DNA of 64,000 nt from Microbacterium sp. AG1240. GTDB lineage: Bacteria > Actinomycetota > Actinomycetes > Actinomycetales > Microbacteriaceae. Positions 60,868 to 64,000 of the stretch are shown here, in pieces. Numbering within the stretch: the first letter of the stretch is position 1; each line of letters starts with the position of its first letter. Both the position numbers and the translations under genes were made by a program. Below the pieces are notes generated by a model. The model had not been told where the DNA came from. It did no database searches and saw nothing but the letters and a program-made list of their open reading frames with translations. The DNA lies in the NCBI RefSeq assembly GCF_003635115.1, contig NZ_RBXJ01000001.1, forward strand, positions 620,001 through 684,000, written 5' to 3'.

Positions 60868-61038
60868 ATGGGACTCGACGACAAGATCAAGAACGCCGCG
60901 GAAGACATCGCCGGCAAGGCGAAGGAAACCATCGGCAAGGTGACCAACAACGAGCGCCTCGAGGCCGAGGGCAAGGCCGACCAGGTGAAGGCCGACGCGA
61001 AGAAGGCCGGCGAGGACGTCAAGGACACCTTCAAGTAA
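60868..61038 (+). CDS. CsbD-family stress protein, copy 1
   Basis: The 56-residue hydrophilic helical protein (MGLDDKIKNAAEDIAGKAKE, then NNERLEAEGKADQVKADAKK) is a typical CsbD/YjbJ-family member, known from general stress responses; function is unclear. GGAGAGAGGAG precedes the ATG. It is closely similar to the copy at 61292. Confidence 0.9.
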   Translation: MGLDDKIKNAAEDIAGKAKETIGKVTNNERLEAEGKADQVKADAKKAGEDVKDTFK

Positions 61039-61046
61039 GCCAGCGT

Positions 61047-61086
61047 CGCACGAATGCCCCGACCTCGCGGCCGGGGCATTCGTGCG
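61047..61086 (+). terminator. terminator after CsbD copy 1
   Basis: Perfect 15-bp inverted repeat CGCACGAATGCCCCG (61047-61061) and CGGGGCATTCGTGCG (61072-61086) with a 10-base loop. Confidence 0.75.
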
Positions 61087-61291
61087 TGTGCGGCCGAACG
61101 CGGGCTTCCGGCCCAGGCGCGGGCGATCCGTGCGCGTATGCCCGCGTGCGGACCGGGAGCCCGCGTCTCGGTCGGCGCCCGCTTTACCTCAAAACCGCGT
61201 TCTTCGCCAGCATCCCTTGCGCTGACATGGCGCAACGTACCGTGGAATCACCTTTCGGGAGACACCCGGATCGAAGACGGAGGGAGCCCAG

Positions 61292-61462
61292 ATGGGACTC
61301 GACGACAAGATCAAGAACGCCGCTCAGGACATCGCCGGTAAGGCGAAGGAAGCGACCGGCAAGGCGTCCGACAACGAGCGCCTCGAGGCCGAGGGCAAGG
61401 GCGACCAGACGGCCGCCAACGTCAAGCAGGCCGGCGAGAACGTCAAGGACGCATTCAAGTAA
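61292..61462 (+). CDS. CsbD-family stress protein, copy 2
   Basis: The 56-residue protein (MGLDDKIKNAAQDIAGKAKE, then NERLEAEGKGDQTAANVKQ) is a tandem paralogue of the gene at 60868 with the same length. The first 20 residues differ at one position. A separate 205-bp upstream region and its own terminator suggest independent control. AGGGAG precedes the ATG. Confidence 0.88.
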   Translation: MGLDDKIKNAAQDIAGKAKEATGKASDNERLEAEGKGDQTAANVKQAGENVKDAFK

Positions 61463-61476
61463 AGCTCGTCTCTCAC

Positions 61477-61510
61477 CGAAACGCCCCGCGCCGTTGGCCG
61501 GGGCGTTTCG
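61477..61510 (+). terminator. terminator after CsbD copy 2
   Basis: Perfect 12-bp inverted repeat CGAAACGCCCCG (61477-61488) and CGGGGCGTTTCG (61499-61510), followed by TTGTTT. Confidence 0.78.
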
Positions 61511-61636
61511 TTGTTTCCAGACGAGTCGGTCGGTCCGACGATGCCACCGCTCGCGCTTGATCCCCGGGGTGTGACCGAAGTGCGGTTCGACTTGCTCCCG
61601 CGCTACTGAGCTGCGGCCGCGCGGCCGCGGGCCGCC

Positions 61637-62290
61637 TCAGGCGAGCGCGAGGCGCAGCACGCGGGCGACCTCGGCGAGCCCCGGGGCGAGCTCGGTCGCC
61701 GACTGCTGGTAGACCTCCCACGAGCGGCGGTACGGGTCGACCACGTCGTCGTCGGCGGGGTCGACCGGAGCGTCGACCTCGTCGCGGTGCGCGCGCAGCA
61801 CAGCCAGCGCGGCGCGCACCCGGGCGTGGGGGTCGGCCCCCGCGGCCTCGGCCGCGTCGCGGATCTCGGCGTCGCCCACGTCCTTCGCGAGACGCTCGAA
61901 CTCGCGCACCGTGAAGGTCGAACGCACGCGCGCCGGAGCCAGTGCGACGACGTGAGAGCGGTGCTCGCGGCTCATGGCCAGGACGAGATCCGGTCCGGTG
62001 AGGTGCAGCTCGGTCAGCCACCGCGCACGATGCGCCTTCGAGTCGGCCGATGGCACCCCGAAGGCGGCGGCGAGCTGCGCCGACTCGCGGGTCATGGGCT
62101 TGTCGACGAGCGCGTGGGTGCCGGCGCTGGAGACCACAACGTCGAGCGGGGAGAGCGCCGCGCGCAGGATCTGCTCCGCGAGCGGCGAACGGCAGATGTT
62201 GCCGGTGCAGACGGTGAGTATCTCGATGGTCGGGCTCGCCTCGGCGTTTCCCCCACCTCGGAACAACGAACTGAGATCCAGATCCAGCAT
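61637..62290 (-). CDS. low-molecular-weight protein tyrosine phosphatase
   Basis: The 217-residue phosphatase has the CX5R loop at residues 28-34 (LTVCTGNICRSPLAE). The general-acid Asp is probably in DDVVDPYRRS near residue 190. It is longer than the usual 150-160 residues because of a 20-residue N-terminal addition and an inserted helical segment. Wzb-type enzymes of this family dephosphorylate Wzc-like kinases, so the kinase at 55397 is the likely partner. Confidence 0.9.
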   Translation of the reverse strand: MLDLDLSSLFRGGGNAEASPTIEILTVCTGNICRSPLAEQILRAALSPLDVVVSSAGTHALVDKPMTRESAQLAAAFGVPSADSKAHRARWLTELHLTGPDLVLAMSREHRSHVVALAPARVRSTFTVREFERLAKDVGDAEIRDAAEAAGADPHARVRAALAVLRAHRDEVDAPVDPADDDVVDPYRRSWEVYQQSATELAPGLAEVARVLRLALA

Positions 62291-62368
62291 GACGACCCCC
62301 CGGCGCGTGCGAATGTAGGTGGGCCCACGACCGGTAGTCGGGATGGCTGAGCGGTAACGTGGGCGCTG

Positions 62369-63226
62369 ATGAGCGAGTCTAGTGAAGCGTCGAGCGGCAC
62401 CCCCGCGACGGGGATCGTCATCGACGAGCCGCTCGACGATGTCGACGCCGAGTCGGAGCGGTCCGACGAGCGATCGCGTCGCCGTCGTCGCCGTGGCGGC
62501 GACTCGACCAGGCCGCGGCGCACCTGGCGCGAGGGCGGCACGTCCGTCCACCGCTGGGGGTGGGAGCTCGTCGGCTGGGCCGTGCTCGCCCTCGGCGCCG
62601 GCGTGCTCGGGTCGTCCGGTGTGACGGCGATGATGGGCGGTGCCTCGGCGGCGCTCATCGCCCAGATCGTGCTCTGGGTCGCGTTCGCGGCGGCGGTCGT
62701 GGCGGCGTTCGTGCGATCGGTGCCCCGCGGGCTGCTGCGGTTGCGTCCGGTCGACCTGCTGTACGGCCTCGTGCTGGGAGGGATGCTGCGCCTCGCGCAG
62801 GGGTGGTTGCAGATGCGCGCCGGCGGGGATGGCGGCTGGCCGAGCTACCCGAGCCTGGGAGGCTCGCTCCCGTCGTCGTGGTTCTTCGACGACCTGCTCG
62901 GCGACGCGGTGATCTCGCCCGTCGTGGAGGAGTTCTTCTTTCGAGGGCTCGTTCTCGTCGCGGTCTACACGGCGGTGCGACGGCTCGCCGGACGCGAGGT
63001 CGCGATGTTCGCCGCGGCGATCGTGTCGACCGGGTTGTTCGTCGCCGCGCACGCCCTGCTCGCCCCCCTGGCGTGGGACGCGGTCGTCTCGCTCAGCCTC
63101 GTCGGCCTCGTCGCGAGCCTGCTCGTCCTCCTGACGGGCCGGCTCTGGCCTGCGGTGCTCGTGCACGTCGTCTACAACGGTCTGTGGGTCGCGATGGCCA
63201 CCCTCGGAACGCTGCTCGCGGCCTGA
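62369..63226 (+). CDS. CPBP-family intramembrane metalloprotease (CAAX-protease-like)
   Basis: The 285-residue protein has a charged, arginine-rich N-terminal region (about 1-60). About seven membrane helices follow, with the CPBP/Abi motifs: EEFFFRG (motif 1, glutamates and arginine), AHALLAPL (motif 2 histidine) and LVHVVYNGLW (motif 3). Its natural substrate is unknown; relatives process prenylated peptides, bacteriocins or signalling proteins. Confidence 0.88.
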   Translation: MSESSEASSGTPATGIVIDEPLDDVDAESERSDERSRRRRRRGGDSTRPRRTWREGGTSVHRWGWELVGWAVLALGAGVLGSSGVTAMMGGASAALIAQIVLWVAFAAAVVAAFVRSVPRGLLRLRPVDLLYGLVLGGMLRLAQGWLQMRAGGDGGWPSYPSLGGSLPSSWFFDDLLGDAVISPVVEEFFFRGLVLVAVYTAVRRLAGREVAMFAAAIVSTGLFVAAHALLAPLAWDAVVSLSLVGLVASLLVLLTGRLWPAVLVHVVYNGLWVAMATLGTLLAA

Positions 63227-63263
63227 GCGCGCAGCATCCGTTCGTTGGATCACTGTTCTCTCA

Positions 63264-63293
63264 GCATGTAAACCTGTGCATGCACGCATGTAA
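63264..63293 (+). promoter_or_regulatory. candidate XRE operator
   Basis: Two direct GCATGTAA copies (63264-63271, 63286-63293) flank the perfect palindrome GTGCATGCAC (63276-63285), 20 bp before the XRE start codon. This arrangement suggests autoregulation. Confidence 0.45.
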
Positions 63294-63312
63294 TGTGCGT
63301 CAGTCTCGAAGC

Positions 63313-63591
63313 ATGCATGACGACCCGAACCAGGCCTGGGAGCAGTACACGGCGGCGTTGGGCGTCGCGCTCGCGCGTGCGCGGGCCACTCGAGGACTGT
63401 CTCAGGAGCAGGTCGCCTACGCCGCCGGCATCGCCGCGTTCTCGTATCGCAAGCTCGAGAAGGGCGAGTCGAACCCCGGCACGCCCGCGAACCCGCGTCT
63501 TCGCACCCTCGTCGCGCTGGCCGGCGTGCTCGGCGTTCCGGTCGCCGCACTGCTGCCGCCCGATCCCGACGGCGTCACCGCCTGGAAGTAG
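63313..63591 (+). CDS. XRE-family helix-turn-helix regulator
   Basis: The 92-residue protein is a single Cro/CI-type helix-turn-helix domain (LARARATRGLSQEQVAYAAGI, FSYRKLEKGESNPGTPANP, LVALAGVLGVPVAALLP). It has no sensor domain. Such small proteins are often autoregulated; palindromic sequence lies directly upstream. ATG at 63313 was chosen because it gives the standard N-terminus. Confidence 0.85.
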   Translation: MHDDPNQAWEQYTAALGVALARARATRGLSQEQVAYAAGIAAFSYRKLEKGESNPGTPANPRLRTLVALAGVLGVPVAALLPPDPDGVTAWK

Positions 63592-63616
63592 TGCGGCACC
63601 GCGGAGGGTGGTGGGA

Positions 63617-63653
63617 GTCACCGCCGGAGCGGGCACCTCGGCCCGGCGGTGAC
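63617..63653. terminator. bidirectional terminator
   Basis: Perfect 11-bp inverted repeat GTCACCGCCGG (63617-63627) and CCGGCGGTGAC (63643-63653) between the XRE gene and the convergent partial hydrolase gene. Confidence 0.7.
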
Positions 63654-63729
63654 CGCTTCAGACTCTCGCTTTTGCTCCCTCGGCAACAGCAGCCCGACTA
63701 CCGACGAAACACTGGTTCTTCGAAACCCG

Positions 63730-64000
63730 TCAGCTTCGTGCCGCCTCCTCGATGATGTCGGCGACCGCCTCGGGCTGCGACAGGAACGGGGAGTGGCTCG
63801 TGTCGAGACGTCGCACGGTCGACCCGGCGCGGGCGGCGAGGCCCTCCTGAGCGGGAACGGGGAAGATGGCGTCCTGCTCGGTGACGATGTAGGTCGACGG
63901 CTTCGTGCGCCACGCGACCTCCGTGAGCGGCTCCTGGAAGGCGAGCACGCTCTGCGGCTTCAGTCTCGCGGATGCCGCGGCCGCCGCATCCGCGTCGACA
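63730..64000 (-). CDS. alpha/beta hydrolase, 3' part (gene runs off the window)
   Basis: The last 90 or so codons of a minus-strand gene whose start lies beyond position 64000; the frame is open to the edge. The fragment shows the C-terminal half of an alpha/beta hydrolase: KPSTYIVTEQDAIFPVPAQE with the acid Asp, and LDTSHSPFLSQPE with the catalytic His. It ends with a helix (ADIIEEAARS). Substrate cannot be told. Confidence 0.75.
   Translation of the reverse strand, partial: VDADAAAAASARLKPQSVLAFQEPLTEVAWRTKPSTYIVTEQDAIFPVPAQEGLAARAGSTVRRLDTSHSPFLSQPEAVADIIEEAARS

Noticed and set aside
1..64000. CRISPR array, tRNA/rRNA genes, prophage, integron or insertion sequence
   Set aside because: No regularly spaced repeats, RNA gene signatures, integrase, transposase or terminal inverted repeats were seen. 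The tandem repeats found are only two units long.

Overview
The window is a high-GC chromosomal segment of an actinobacterium, most likely a Microbacterium-like member of the Microbacteriaceae. This rests on the strong G/C third-position bias, many GTG starts, start/stop overlaps of the ATGA and GTGA type, surface proteins ending in LAXTG sortase signals, and a recurrent GCAGCATCC/GGATGCTGC word. The assignment is an inference. I see no rRNA, tRNA, CRISPR array, transposase, integrase or phage gene.

Layout. 0-3.4 kb: a YoaK-like membrane protein, two lipoproteins and a membrane-embedded hydrolase-like protein. 3.5-16.6 kb: a catabolic locus with an oligopeptide-type ABC importer (including a permease-ATPase fusion), an FCD-type GntR regulator, a GH3 beta-glucosidase coupled to a carboxylesterase, and a divergent operon of a DUF1446/AtuA-like protein, its small C-terminal-type partner and a second carboxylesterase. 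Two related operator-like sites tie the two halves together. 16.6-27.2 kb: a nine-gene, tightly overlapped operon for uptake and breakdown of an unknown sugar or sugar acid (ribose-type ABC importer, creatininase-like hydrolase, GntR/UTRA regulator, FGGY kinase, phosphotriesterase-like lactonase, KDPG-type aldolase). It diverges from an unrecognised 397-residue protein across two palindromes. This is the best candidate for an undescribed pathway.

27.5-32.5 kb: a tandem crcB pair for fluoride export, a lipoprotein, a MalT-like LuxR regulator and an MFS transporter whose 3' end overlaps the regulator gene. 32.6-42.3 kb: two very large repeat-built surface proteins with LAXTG anchors, flanking a two-gene BLUF blue-light sensor operon. 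42.3-50 kb: a TetR regulator, a mechanosensitive-channel-like protein, an SDR dehydrogenase, two alpha/beta hydrolases and a two-subunit GMC (gluconate-dehydrogenase-like) oxidoreductase. 50-57 kb: a sigma-region-2-only protein, a membrane esterase facing an MprF-like aminoacyl-phosphatidylglycerol synthase, and a Wzc-like tyrosine autokinase with a beta-propeller-like partner.

56.9-61.5 kb: a stress/envelope module, with a leftward operon of an ECF sigma factor, a cysteine-rich anti-sigma-like domain fused to Asp23, and a small protein. It is divergent from a rightward five-gene Asp23/AmaP operon, followed by two near-identical CsbD genes. 61.6-64 kb: a low-molecular-weight protein tyrosine phosphatase (plausible partner of the tyrosine kinase), a CPBP-family protease, an XRE regulator and the end of an alpha/beta hydrolase gene cut by the window edge. 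Many convergent gene pairs are separated by perfect inverted repeats of 9-16 bp that look like bidirectional terminators.
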